Below are positions 7,685 through 15,824 of a stretch of DNA of 21,690 nt, in pieces. The DNA is taken from contig NZ_CALHVN010000049.1 in assembly GCF_938039245.1 (NCBI RefSeq), forward strand, positions 1 through 21,690, read 5' to 3'. Position numbers and translations under genes: made by a program. Source of the DNA: an uncultured Campylobacter sp. Lineage in GTDB: Bacteria > Campylobacterota > Campylobacteria > Campylobacterales > Campylobacteraceae. A model generated the notes under the pieces. That model saw only the letters and a list, made by a program, of their open reading frames with translations. It was not told where the DNA came from and ran no database searches. Numbering within the stretch: the stretch's first letter is position 1; each line of letters starts with the position of its first letter.

Positions 7685-8262
7685 TGATCTTCTTTAAGCG
7701 TTACGAGAATATCCACCTCTCGCTTAATCACGCCCATAAGCTCGTAAGCTTTCCTCTTGATAAGCAAGCTAAACGTGTAAGCAGGTATCGCTACGAATAT
7801 ACCCGCTCCGGTTGCCACTAGCGCCTCGCTGATGGCGGGGGCTATAACGTTTAGGGATGAATTTCCGCCGCCTTGTCCAAGCTGAGAAAAGGTCTCCAAA
7901 ATAGAAACAACCGTACCGAAAAGTCCGATGAAAGGCGACGTAGAAGCAACTATACTAAGCCAAGTAATACCGCTGGTCGCATTTCGCTCAGCGATACTAA
8001 CGGCGACCGAGAGCTTTTCTCTAGATATCGAGCCGCTTACGAACCGCTTTAAAATGGATTCATTTAAAACATGTTTAGACCCGCCCATTAATAACGACTC
8101 AAGAGCATTTTGTTCTTTTTTTTGCCATGACCTAAGCCCTGCCATACGAGAAAACAGTATAGTAAGGCTTATAATGAAATAAAAAGAAAGCCAGCTAAGC
8201 ACGAATATAGTAATAAAACTACTTCTAGATAAGTAGTTTAAAAAAATATCAAGTCCAGCCAC
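7681..8262 (-). CDS. tolQ: TolQ/ExbB-family (MotA/TolQ/ExbB) proton channel
   Basis: A 193-residue inner-membrane protein with three predicted helices: 14-38, about 101-123 (SPFIGLFGTVVSILETF) and about 146-168 (SEALVATGAGIFVAIPA). The last two carry the conserved channel residues of the family. It forms the pentameric stator around the TolR dimer. The start is GTG at 8262; its first base is also the last base of the atpC stop codon TAG. Together with the absence of any gap, this suggests that the tol genes can be read through from the ATP synthase operon. Confidence 0.9.
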   Translation of the reverse strand: MAGLDIFLNYLSRSSFITIFVLSWLSFYFIISLTILFSRMAGLRSWQKKEQNALESLLMGGSKHVLNESILKRFVSGSISREKLSVAVSIAERNATSGITWLSIVASTSPFIGLFGTVVSILETFSQLGQGGGNSSLNVIAPAISEALVATGAGIFVAIPAYTFSLLIKRKAYELMGVIKREVDILVTLKEDQ

Positions 8263-8651
8263 TATCTTGCCCGAGCCATGCTGTCTAGTTTTGCCACAGT
8301 AGCAGCCATAGCGTTGTTCTCACTACTCATACCGGCAATTAAATCCTTTGCCTTTTGCAATGAATTTGCTATCTCGCTCTCAGAATTTCCCGACACGTGA
8401 ACGGCGCCGTCGGCAAGGATGGTCGCCTTGCCCTCATTTATCTCGGCATACCCCCAGTTTATCGCGACGGCATCATGGCTTTTATCTTCGCTCTCGATGT
8501 CTATAACGCCAGCCTTTAAAAGCGAGATAAGTGAGGCGTGTCCGGGCAAAACCCCAAACTCGCCCTCACTACCCGGCAAAACCACGCTTTTAATATCGTT
8601 TGAAAACACTAAACCCTCAGGCGTAACGATTTCTAAATGTAATTTACTCAT
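8262..8651 (-). CDS. atpC: ATP synthase epsilon subunit
   Basis: A 129-residue F1 epsilon subunit. The N-terminal beta-sandwich covers about 1-85, with the family motif PGSEGEFGVLPGHASLIS at 27-44. A helical hairpin follows, shorter than in E. coli (139 residues in total). Epsilon sits on the central stalk, connects gamma to the c-ring and can inhibit ATP hydrolysis. It is the last ATP synthase gene, 16 bases after atpD, with an AGGAAAAGTA site before ATG, and it abuts tolQ by one base. Confidence 0.95.
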   Translation of the reverse strand: MSKLHLEIVTPEGLVFSNDIKSVVLPGSEGEFGVLPGHASLISLLKAGVIDIESEDKSHDAVAINWGYAEINEGKATILADGAVHVSGNSESEIANSLQKAKDLIAGMSSENNAMAATVAKLDSMARAR

Positions 8652-8667
8652 TACTTTTCCTTTAAAT

Positions 8668-10065
8668 TTAGGCTTTAAGTTTCTCAGCTTTCGCTATCGC
8701 TTCGTCGATGTTTCCTACCATATAAAATGCGTTTTCAGGCAAATCGTCGTATTTTCCTTCCAAAATTCCCTTAAAGCCGGCGATATTTTCCTCAAGGCTT
8801 ACGTATTTACCGGGACTTCCCGTAAACACCTCGGCAACGAAGAACGGCTGAGATAAAAATCTCTCAATCTTTCTAGCGCGGTCGACGGTAACTTTATCTT
8901 CTTCGCTAAGCTCGTCCATACCGAGGATCGCGATGATATCTTGAAGGTCTTTATATTTTTGTAAAACCGCCTGTACGCCGCGGGCCACTTTATAGTGCTC
9001 GCCGCCTAAAATTTGAGGATCGAGCATTCTTGATGTCGAATCAAGCGGGTCAACCGCAGGATAAATTCCTTTTTCTGCAATAGCTCTGTTTAGAACGGTA
9101 GTCGCGTCAAGGTGCGCAAAAACGGTCGCAGGAGCCGGGTCGGTAAGGTCGTCCGCAGGAACGTAAACAGCCTGAACCGACGTGATCGAACCTTTTTTGG
9201 TTGATGTGATTCTCTCTTGGAATTTACCCATTTCACTCGCCAAAGTCGGCTGATAACCAACGGCTGACGGAATACGTCCAAGAAGCGCCGACATCTCAGC
9301 GCCAGACTGAGAGAAACGGAAGATGTTATCAATAAACATCAAAACGTCAAGTCCCATCTCGTCGCGGAAGTACTCGGCCATTGTTAGACCTGTTAGGGCG
9401 ATGCGGTTTCTTGCTCCCGGCGGCTCGTTCATCTGACCGTAGCACAAGGCAACTTTATCCAAAACGTTACTCTCTTTCATCTCGTGATAAAGGTCGTTTC
9501 CTTCGCGCGTTCTCTCGCCGACGCCGGCAAATACAGAATAACCGCTGTGTTTAAATGCGACGTTGTGGATAAGCTCCATGATAATAACCGTCTTACCGAC
9601 GCCGGCACCGCCGAATAGTCCGACTTTACCACCCTTTGCGTAAGGAGCCAAAAGATCAACTACTTTGATGCCTGTTTCAAAAATTTCACTCTTCGTACTT
9701 TGTTCTTCAAATGGTGGAGGATCGCGGTGGATAGACCATTTTTTGTCAAATTCTACACCCTCACCCTCGTCGATCAAATCGCCGACGACGTTAAAAATTC
9801 TTCCCAAAACTTTTTCGCCGACCGGGACACTAATAGGTGCACCAAGGGCTGTAGCCTCAAGGCCTCTAGTTAAGCCTTCACTCATGTCCATAGCGATAGT
9901 TCTTACGCGGTTATCGCCAAGATGCGCGGCAACCTCTAGTACGAGTCTATTTTGCTTGCCCTCAACCTCGAATTTTACTTCGAGGGCTTCGTTAATCTTG
10001 GGTAAATAATCCGCGAAATCGACGTCGACTACCGGACCCATTACCTGAGAAATGATACCTTTCAT
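8668..10065 (-). CDS. atpD: ATP synthase beta subunit
   Basis: The 465-residue catalytic F1 subunit. The Walker A motif GGAGVGKT is at 152-159. The catalytic glutamate E184 lies in GERTREGNDLY, equal to E. coli E181. LMFIDNIFRF is the Walker B segment, and an intact DELSEED loop contacts gamma. Three copies alternate with alpha to make ATP from ADP and phosphate in the cytoplasm. The length is that expected for the family. AAGGAG lies upstream of ATG, 13 bases after atpG. No anomaly was seen. Confidence 0.98.
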   Translation of the reverse strand: MKGIISQVMGPVVDVDFADYLPKINEALEVKFEVEGKQNRLVLEVAAHLGDNRVRTIAMDMSEGLTRGLEATALGAPISVPVGEKVLGRIFNVVGDLIDEGEGVEFDKKWSIHRDPPPFEEQSTKSEIFETGIKVVDLLAPYAKGGKVGLFGGAGVGKTVIIMELIHNVAFKHSGYSVFAGVGERTREGNDLYHEMKESNVLDKVALCYGQMNEPPGARNRIALTGLTMAEYFRDEMGLDVLMFIDNIFRFSQSGAEMSALLGRIPSAVGYQPTLASEMGKFQERITSTKKGSITSVQAVYVPADDLTDPAPATVFAHLDATTVLNRAIAEKGIYPAVDPLDSTSRMLDPQILGGEHYKVARGVQAVLQKYKDLQDIIAILGMDELSEEDKVTVDRARKIERFLSQPFFVAEVFTGSPGKYVSLEENIAGFKGILEGKYDDLPENAFYMVGNIDEAIAKAEKLKA

Positions 10066-10078
10066 CCATACTCCTTAA

Positions 10079-10963
10079 TTATTTCATTGATTCGACGCCA
10101 CTGATGATCTCGATAAGCTCAGTGGTGATAGACTCTTGGCGAGCCTTGTTATACGATAGTTTTAGCTGTGCGACGCGCTCTTTAGCGTTGTTAGTCGCGT
10201 TATCCATCGCCTGCATTCTAGCGCTATGCTCGGCCGCAAGGCTATCTACTAAAGCATAATACATACTATACTCGAAATACTTCGTAAGCAGTTCGTTTAA
10301 AATTTTACCGTCGTCGCTCGGCTCAAATTCCATCAAAGAATTCGTCTCGACTTCGACGAGTTTCGGCGGCTCGACCGGCACGATGTCGTTTATGCGAATT
10401 TGCTGAGAGATCATGTTATTGTAGCCGTTATGTACCAAAATAACTTTATCAGTCGCGCCGCTTATAAAGTCGTCTATCGCGTCTTTTATGATATTTTGAG
10501 CTTTCTCATAGGTAGGAGATGAGCTCACGCCGACATATTTCTCAAGCAAATTTATACCCTGGAAGCTAAAAAATTCTATACCTTTTTTACCTACCGCGCG
10601 AAGTCTTATCTTTACTTTTTTTGCCTTAAATTCGTTAATCATATTTCTAACGGTTTTAATAGTCTGAATATTAAAACCGCCGCAAAGCCCCTTGTCTGCG
10701 GTGACGAATATAATATCGACCTTCTCGATATTCTCCTTAACGTCGAAAAATTTACTCTCGGCGTTTACGGAGCGATATTGGTTGATCTTATAGGCGATTT
10801 CAGATAAAACTTCGTTGATCTTGAGTGCATAAACCCTAGAGTGACGAGCTGCTTCTTCAGCCTTGCGAAGTTTGGCCGTAGATACCAGCTTCATCGCGCG
10901 CGTCGTCTTTTGGGTGTTTTGGACGCTCTTGATCTTTCGTTTTATATCTTTTAAATTTGACAT
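10079..10963 (-). CDS. atpG: ATP synthase gamma subunit
   Basis: The 294-residue central rotor stalk of F1. The N-terminal helix (MSNLKDIKRKIKSVQNTQKT) and the C-terminal helix (about 240-292, with AEHSARMQAMDNATNNA) are the conserved antiparallel coiled coil that turns inside the alpha3-beta3 ring. The middle Rossmann-like part includes ITADKGLCGG-type sequence (VTADKGLCGGFN near 88-99). It lies between atpA (9 bases away) and atpD (13 bases away). Confidence 0.96.
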   Translation of the reverse strand: MSNLKDIKRKIKSVQNTQKTTRAMKLVSTAKLRKAEEAARHSRVYALKINEVLSEIAYKINQYRSVNAESKFFDVKENIEKVDIIFVTADKGLCGGFNIQTIKTVRNMINEFKAKKVKIRLRAVGKKGIEFFSFQGINLLEKYVGVSSSPTYEKAQNIIKDAIDDFISGATDKVILVHNGYNNMISQQIRINDIVPVEPPKLVEVETNSLMEFEPSDDGKILNELLTKYFEYSMYYALVDSLAAEHSARMQAMDNATNNAKERVAQLKLSYNKARQESITTELIEIISGVESMK

Positions 10964-10972
10964 ATTCTAGCC

Positions 10973-12490
10973 TTAGTTAGCGGCAAACGTCGCTTTAAAG
11001 TCTTTTAGCGCCTTATGCAAAAGCTCCTCGATCTCTTTGTCAAGTGCTTTTTTGGTTCGAATTTGCTCGAAAATTTCAGGATACTTCGCCTCAATATAAG
11101 GATAAAGCTCAGCTTCAAATTTTGTAACGGCTACGGTCGGAATATCGTCTAAATAGCCTTTTGTACCGGCAAAGATGATAACGACTTGCTTTTCAACGGC
11201 GAGCGGGCTGTAAGGAGGCTGTTTTAGCACCTCGACCATCCTTTGACCGCGCTCAAGCTGTTTTCTCGAGCTCTCATCAAGGTCACTAGCAAACTGCGCA
11301 AACGCTTGAAGTTCGCGGTATTGTGCTAGGTCAAGTCTTAATGTTCCCGAAACTTGCTTGGTTGCCTTTATCTGAGCTGCGCCGCCGACGCGAGAAACCG
11401 AAAGACCGACGTTGATCGCAGGGCGGATACCTGAGTTAAATAGATCGGACTCAAGGAAAATTTGACCGTCGGTGATAGAAATAACGTTTGTCGGAATATA
11501 CGCCGAAACGTCGCCAGCTTGCGTCTCGATAATAGGAAGAGCGGTCAGAGAACCTGCGCCTAGCTTATCATTTAGCTTAGATGCGCGCTCTAGCAAGCGA
11601 GAGTGTAGATAGAAAACGTCGCCTGGATAAGCTTCACGACCCGGCGGTCTGCGAAGAATCAAGCTCATTTCGCGGTATGCGACGGCGTGTTTTGAAAGGT
11701 CGTCATAGATGATTAGGGCGTGGCGAGAGTTATCTCTGAAATATTCGCCCATAGTTACGCCCGCATAAGGAGCTAGGTACTGAAGCGCAGCAGCGTCGGA
11801 AGCGCCGGCATTTATCACGATAGTGTACTCCATAGCGCCGTACTCTTCAAGCTTTTTAACGACTTGAGCGACAGTTGATTGTTTTTGTCCGATCGCTACG
11901 TAAATACAAATAACATCTTGACCTTTTTGGTTGATGATGGTATCTATAGCAACTGTAGTTTTACCAGTTTGGCGGTCGCCGATAATGAGCTCGCGTTGTC
12001 CGCGGCCGATCGGCACTAGCGCGTCGATAGCCTTGATGCCCGTTTGAAGCGGTTCGTGAACGCTCTTTCTAGCCATGATACCTTTTGCTTTTTCCTCAAC
12101 GAATCTAGTCTCGCTAGCTTCGATCGGGCCTTTGGCATCTATCGGCTCGCCGAGCGAATTTACGACACGGCCTATCAAAGCATCGCCGACAGGGACGCGT
12201 AAAAGTTTAGCTAGGCGTTTTACGCTCGAGCCCTCTTTGATACCGTCCGTTTTACCCAAAATAACGATACCCACGCTACTTTCCTCTAGGTTTAGAGCCA
12301 TGCCTTTTTCGCCATTCTCAAACTCGACCATCTCGCCAGCCATAACGTTTTTTAGGCCGTAAACGTTAGCAACGCCGTCGGCTACGGATATAACCTTGCC
12401 CGTCTCATTTACATCGACGTTAAGGCTGAAATTTTCAATCCTTTCCTTAATGATGGCGCTGATTTCATCTGCTTTTATTTTTGCACTCAC
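10973..12490 (-). CDS. atpA: ATP synthase alpha subunit
   Basis: The 505-residue non-catalytic nucleotide-binding subunit of F1. The Walker A motif GDRQTGKT is at 171-178. The SVSRVGGAAQ segment carries the arginine that reaches into the catalytic site of the neighbouring beta subunit. The start is GTG (at 12490), supported by AAGGAG seven bases upstream; no ATG fits as well. It lies 12 bases after atpH. Length and motifs are normal for the family. Confidence 0.98.
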   Translation of the reverse strand: MSAKIKADEISAIIKERIENFSLNVDVNETGKVISVADGVANVYGLKNVMAGEMVEFENGEKGMALNLEESSVGIVILGKTDGIKEGSSVKRLAKLLRVPVGDALIGRVVNSLGEPIDAKGPIEASETRFVEEKAKGIMARKSVHEPLQTGIKAIDALVPIGRGQRELIIGDRQTGKTTVAIDTIINQKGQDVICIYVAIGQKQSTVAQVVKKLEEYGAMEYTIVINAGASDAAALQYLAPYAGVTMGEYFRDNSRHALIIYDDLSKHAVAYREMSLILRRPPGREAYPGDVFYLHSRLLERASKLNDKLGAGSLTALPIIETQAGDVSAYIPTNVISITDGQIFLESDLFNSGIRPAINVGLSVSRVGGAAQIKATKQVSGTLRLDLAQYRELQAFAQFASDLDESSRKQLERGQRMVEVLKQPPYSPLAVEKQVVIIFAGTKGYLDDIPTVAVTKFEAELYPYIEAKYPEIFEQIRTKKALDKEIEELLHKALKDFKATFAAN

Positions 12491-12502
12491 GCTTTTTCTC
12501 CT

Positions 12503-13033
12503 TTATATTGCTTTTAATATGTATTCGCTCATTTGGGCTTTTAGCCTATCTACCGAAAAGCTAGCCTCTACGCCCAAATCGTCTAGTTCGATCTTGATAC
12601 CGTTGTAATCGCTTTTTACTGGCTCTAAAATGATTTTTGCGTTAAATCTCTTAGAAAAGCTGCTTTCAAGCTCTGAAATTTGAGCCTGGCTGATCTGCGA
12701 GCCGCCGTAAATTTTGCCGTAAAAAACATTGTCCATTTTTGATTTTTGCGCTAGAAGCTCCGAAACGATATCAGGCAAAATATCAAGTCTTTTGTTTTCG
12801 CCGAGTAGCTTTATGAAATTTACAAATTTCTGATCCGCCTCACCGACTAAAGATAGAACGAAATCCGCTTTTTGGCTATTTTTTAAATTCGGCGAAACGA
12901 TGATGTTTTGAAATTTTTCATTTGCGAATGCGTTTGCGATTTCTTGTAACTTAGCGGTAAAGTTATTAAACTCATCTTTGCTAAGGTCGCTAACTAGAGC
13001 TTTTACGTATTTTTTTGCTATAAGTTCTTTCAT
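12503..13033 (-). CDS. atpH: ATP synthase delta subunit
   Basis: The 176-residue OSCP/delta subunit, which caps F1 and joins it to the b/b' peripheral stalk. It begins MKELIAKKYVKAL, matching the family's helical N-terminal domain. The end (VEASFSVDRLKAQM) fits the conserved C-terminal part, which usually reads like DGSVRGRLEKL. The start codon shares one base with the atpF stop codon (TGATG), so it is coupled to atpF. The protein is poorly conserved in general; the assignment also rests on position and length. Confidence 0.93.
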   Translation of the reverse strand: MKELIAKKYVKALVSDLSKDEFNNFTAKLQEIANAFANEKFQNIIVSPNLKNSQKADFVLSLVGEADQKFVNFIKLLGENKRLDILPDIVSELLAQKSKMDNVFYGKIYGGSQISQAQISELESSFSKRFNAKIILEPVKSDYNGIKIELDDLGVEASFSVDRLKAQMSEYILKAI

Positions 13034-13530
13034 CAGCCGACCCTTTTAAGCATGATATTGATAAGCTCGCTTTGATCCATTTTAACGCTGTCGCTTGCGA
13101 AGATTTCATTTAAAATTTCGCCCACGACGGACTTAACCATGCGTCTTTTTTCAAATTCTTTTTGATCTTGGAAGCTTTTTTCCAAATTTGCAACCTCTTG
13201 CCTAGTCTCTTCTTTGATGTGCTCAGATATCAAAACAGCCTCTTTTCTAGCGGTTTCTACTAGGCTAGCGGCATTTGCTTTAGCCTCTTCTACTCGTCTT
13301 AGAGCATCGTCTTTTTTAGCTTTTGAATCTTTTAGTTTTTGCTCGATACTATCAAGCCTTGCCGCGATACCGGCGATTCTTCCCTTATAGGCGTTCTTGA
13401 TAGGGTTTGCTATAAAATAATACAAAATAGCGGCAAAAACAATAAAATTTACCGTTCTAGGTACGATGTCGTATCCGCCGTCCGCCATCAAAACAAAAGG
13501 ACATAATAAAAGTAAAATTTTGCTTTTCAT
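13033..13530 (-). CDS. atpF: ATP synthase b subunit with N-terminal hydrophobic extension
   Basis: A 165-residue peripheral-stalk subunit. Two hydrophobic stretches are visible: 3-15 (KILLLLCPFVLMA), which looks like a signal peptide, and 27-42 (VNFIVFAAILYYFIAN), the usual membrane anchor of b. A long charged helix (about 45-150) follows and would form the right-handed coiled coil with b'. It starts two bases after the b' stop and overlaps atpH by one base. The first segment may be removed after insertion; this is inferred, not shown. It pairs with the second, different b-type gene next door. Confidence 0.93.
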   Translation of the reverse strand: MKSKILLLLCPFVLMADGGYDIVPRTVNFIVFAAILYYFIANPIKNAYKGRIAGIAARLDSIEQKLKDSKAKKDDALRRVEEAKANAASLVETARKEAVLISEHIKEETRQEVANLEKSFQDQKEFEKRRMVKSVVGEILNEIFASDSVKMDQSELINIMLKRVG

Positions 13531-13532
13531 AG

Positions 13533-13955
13533 TTAAATCCTTGCGAGTTTTGCTTTTAAAGCAGCTTGAAGTTCAGGCAGTTTTTGCTGCAAATCAGCTC
13601 TAAAATCGCTCTTTTGAGCGTTTAAATTTTGGATAAAAGCATCGTAATCAGCCTCCAAAACTTCGCGCTTTTCGCTGACTATCTTAGCGGCCGCCTCTTT
13701 TGCGGCGTTGATAGCCTCTTGCTTGATTTTGCCCGCCTCGCTTCTTGCGGCGGCTATGAGCTGTTCTATTTGCGCTTCGTATACGCCAAGATCGCTCGTA
13801 TTTTTACTAGCGCTCTCTTCGTCGTTTTTTATCGCATCGTTTCTAGCGTCTATAAATTTAAGTAGAGGCTTGTAAAGGATGGAATTTAAAACAGCGATAA
13901 GCCCTAGAAAAATAACTGCCGTTAGGACGACTAACGGCAAATTAATTTCCAACAT
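13533..13955 (-). CDS. atpF': ATP synthase b' subunit (second b-type stalk protein)
   Basis: A 140-residue b' subunit with one membrane helix (about 6-27, LPLVVLTAVIFLGLIAVLN) and an alanine/lysine/glutamate-rich coiled coil to the end. Together with atpF it would give a b/b' heterodimer, as in cyanobacteria and Campylobacterota, rather than the b2 homodimer of E. coli. I place the start at ATG 13955, five bases after AAGGAG; a TTG one codon earlier is too close to that site. It is the first gene of the ATP synthase cluster, which lacks atpB, atpE and atpI; these normally sit elsewhere in this group. Confidence 0.92.
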   Translation of the reverse strand: MLEINLPLVVLTAVIFLGLIAVLNSILYKPLLKFIDARNDAIKNDEESASKNTSDLGVYEAQIEQLIAAARSEAGKIKQEAINAAKEAAAKIVSEKREVLEADYDAFIQNLNAQKSDFRADLQQKLPELQAALKAKLARI

Positions 13956-13988
13956 CAAATCTCCTTAAAGTTTAATATTTTCTTAAGC

Positions 13989-13994
13989 ATAATA
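13989..13994 (-). promoter_or_regulatory. Possible -10 box for the ATP synthase operon
   Basis: The minus strand reads GATTTTATTATGC; TATTAT matches five of six TATAAT positions and lies 33 bases before the b' start codon, in the only sizeable gap before the atp genes. It is a candidate; read-through from parAB is also possible. Confidence 0.35.
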
Positions 13995-14012
13995 AAATCG
14001 TGCTTATTTTAC

Positions 14013-14063
14013 AAAAAAAAAGGATAAAACAAGCTAAATTTAAAGAAATATTTTTATTTTATC
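14013..14063 (-). terminator. A/T-rich stem-loop with T9 tail after parB
   Basis: On the minus strand GATAAAATAA can pair with TTGTTTTATC (one G-U pair) across a 21-base loop, and two bases later comes a run of nine T. The stem overlaps the last codons of parB. It is weak because the stem is A/T rich, but it would attenuate read-through from parAB into the atp genes. Confidence 0.35.
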
Positions 14064-14908
14064 TTGTTTATTAGCCTATCGATATCCGCTACATCATCAA
14101 ATTCGATAGTGATTTTTTTGCCTTTTATTTTAACAGGCATGTCAAATTTAGAAAAAATATCTTTTAAATTCGCTAGTCTTTCAAGATATCTTTCATCTAG
14201 CTTAAGCGCTGTTTTAGACGGCAATTTATTTTTTAAATTTTTTACCAAATTTTCCGTTTCGCGCACGCTAAGGCGCTGTCCGATGATGGTATCGACCGCC
14301 GTTTTTTCGTCGTTTGGCTCAAGGCCCACGATGACTTTAGCGTGCCCTTGCGTTAGTTTGCCTTCTTTTATATACTCTTGCGTCGCGGTGCTAAGGCTCA
14401 AAAGCCGCATCGTATTTGTTATCTGAACCCTGCTTTTGTGGATGATGTTTGCGAGCCCATCCTGCGTGATTTTATATTCGTCTATGAGCTCTTTATAAGA
14501 ATTTGCAAGCTCGATCGGATTTAAGTCTTCTCTTTGGATATTTTCTATGAGTGCCAGCTCGCGCAGGCTTTGGCTCTCGATGTCGGCGACTATAGCCTTT
14601 ATCTTGCTTTCGCCTAGCATCTTAGTCGCGCGAAATCTCCTCTCGCCCGCGATCAGCATATATCCGCCGTCTTTTTCTATGACGATGATAGGCTGAATGA
14701 GCCCGTGCCTTTTGATACTTTCGCTAAGCTCTCTTAGCGCGGTCTCGTCGAAATTTTTACGCGGCTGATACGGGTTTTCTACGATCAAGTCCAAGTCGAT
14801 ATCTTTTACCATATCGCTGTTGCCCTCGTTTAGCTCGGCTTTGTACGCAAGCTCCACATCGCCCAAAATCGCCTCTAGTCCGCGCCCTAGTCCACCCTTT
14901 TTAGCCAT
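14054..14908 (-). CDS. parB: Chromosome-partitioning protein ParB (Spo0J)
   Basis: A 284-residue ParB/Spo0J protein, now known as a family of CTP-dependent DNA clamps that load at parS sites near the origin. The N terminus MAKKGGLGRGLEAIL is the usual ParA-contacting segment. The ParB/Srx domain has NPYQPRKNFD (45-54), AGERRFRA (87-94) and ENIQREDLNPIE (122-133), which are the CTP-binding motifs. A helix-turn-helix follows (about 145-170), and the C-terminal part dimerises. It starts three bases after parA, with its ribosome binding site inside the parA stop region (TTAGGATAAAAG). I found no convincing parS in the window. Confidence 0.96.
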   Translation of the reverse strand: MAKKGGLGRGLEAILGDVELAYKAELNEGNSDMVKDIDLDLIVENPYQPRKNFDETALRELSESIKRHGLIQPIIVIEKDGGYMLIAGERRFRATKMLGESKIKAIVADIESQSLRELALIENIQREDLNPIELANSYKELIDEYKITQDGLANIIHKSRVQITNTMRLLSLSTATQEYIKEGKLTQGHAKVIVGLEPNDEKTAVDTIIGQRLSVRETENLVKNLKNKLPSKTALKLDERYLERLANLKDIFSKFDMPVKIKGKKITIEFDDVADIDRLINKIK

Positions 14909-14911
14909 CTT

Positions 14912-15694
14912 TTATCCTAAAATACAGCAAGCTAAATTTTGATAAGCTACCGAACCGGGCGATTTTATATCGTATAAAATCACAGGCTTACCAAAACTAG
15001 GACTTTCGGCGAGCTTTACGTTTCTAGGCACTATAACAAAGCCGTCGTCAGTCTCTTTACTCTTAAAAAGCTTATCTTCAAAATGCTGCTTTAAATTTGC
15101 GACCGTCTCTTTTGCTAGGTTATTTTGCGAGCTGTACATCGTCGGCAAAAAGCCTTTTATCGTTAGTTTTTTATTGATCGTTTTTTTGATTATTTTTACG
15201 GTATTTAATATCTGCGCCAAACCCTCTAGCGCGTAAAATTCGCACTGGATCGGGATAATCACGCTATCGCTAGCGCTTAGCGCATTTACGGTGATGCTGC
15301 CTAGGGCGGGAGGACTATCGATGATGATAAAATCGTACTGCCCCTCGACCTCTTCGATCTTACTTTTTAGGATTTTTTGATAGTCTTTATTTTGCTCGCT
15401 TAGCTCTTGCTCGATGCCCACCAGACCGATATTTGACGGCGCTAGAAAAAGCGTCGGGATTTCGGTTTTTAGCACGATTTGCGAGAGTTTTTTACGACCC
15501 GTTAGAACGTGATAGATATTGTACTCGTAATCGTTTCTGCTAAAGCCCATTCCCGTCGTTGCATTTGCCTGCGGATCAATATCGATGAGTAAAACTTTTT
15601 TTTCGGCGACGGCTAAGGATGCGGCTAAATTTACCGCCGTAGTCGTCTTTCCGACGCCGCCTTTTTGATTTGCTATGGTTATAACTTCACACAT
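14912..15694 (-). CDS. parA: Chromosome-partitioning ATPase ParA (Soj)
   Basis: A 260-residue ParA/Soj ATPase. The deviant Walker A motif KGGVGKTT is at 11-18, with signature lysine K11 and catalytic-site K16. Walker A' (LLIDIDPQANAT near 35-46) and Walker B (DFIIIDSPPALG) are intact. The ATP-bound dimer binds DNA without sequence preference and is released by ParB, which moves origins apart and also influences replication start in some species. It has no N-terminal DNA-binding extension, so it is the chromosomal (type Ib-like, short) form. The ribosome binding site is weak (TGGA). A 130-base gap separates it from birA. Confidence 0.96.
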   Translation of the reverse strand: MCEVITIANQKGGVGKTTTAVNLAASLAVAEKKVLLIDIDPQANATTGMGFSRNDYEYNIYHVLTGRKKLSQIVLKTEIPTLFLAPSNIGLVGIEQELSEQNKDYQKILKSKIEEVEGQYDFIIIDSPPALGSITVNALSASDSVIIPIQCEFYALEGLAQILNTVKIIKKTINKKLTIKGFLPTMYSSQNNLAKETVANLKQHFEDKLFKSKETDDGFVIVPRNVKLAESPSFGKPVILYDIKSPGSVAYQNLACCILG

Positions 15695-15785
15695 ATTTTT
15701 TTCCAGATTTTGTTTTGATTTATTTTACAAAAAACTTACTTTGTATAAGTTTAGTTTGCGCTTTAAATTTTCTGAAAGATTTTCG

Positions 15786-15799
15786 CGGCGCATACGCCG
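15786..15799. other. Small GC-rich hairpin between birA and parA
   Basis: CGGCG-CATA-CGCCG is a perfect 5-bp inverted repeat in an otherwise A/T-rich 130-base gap. On the minus strand it is followed by CGAAAATCTTT, which lacks a solid T run, so it is at best a weak terminator for birA. Confidence 0.3.
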
Positions 15800-15824
15800 A
15801 GCGTTTGTTTAAAATTTAATAAAT

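Noticed and set aside
8388..8405. GACACGTGAAC as a possible parS
   Set aside because: Only the CACGTGAA core matches. The flanks do not form the palindrome, and the site codes for conserved residues of atpC.
11045..11065. GGTTCGAATT, resembling a tRNA T-loop
   Set aside because: It lies inside atpA in frame, and no cloverleaf arms surround it.
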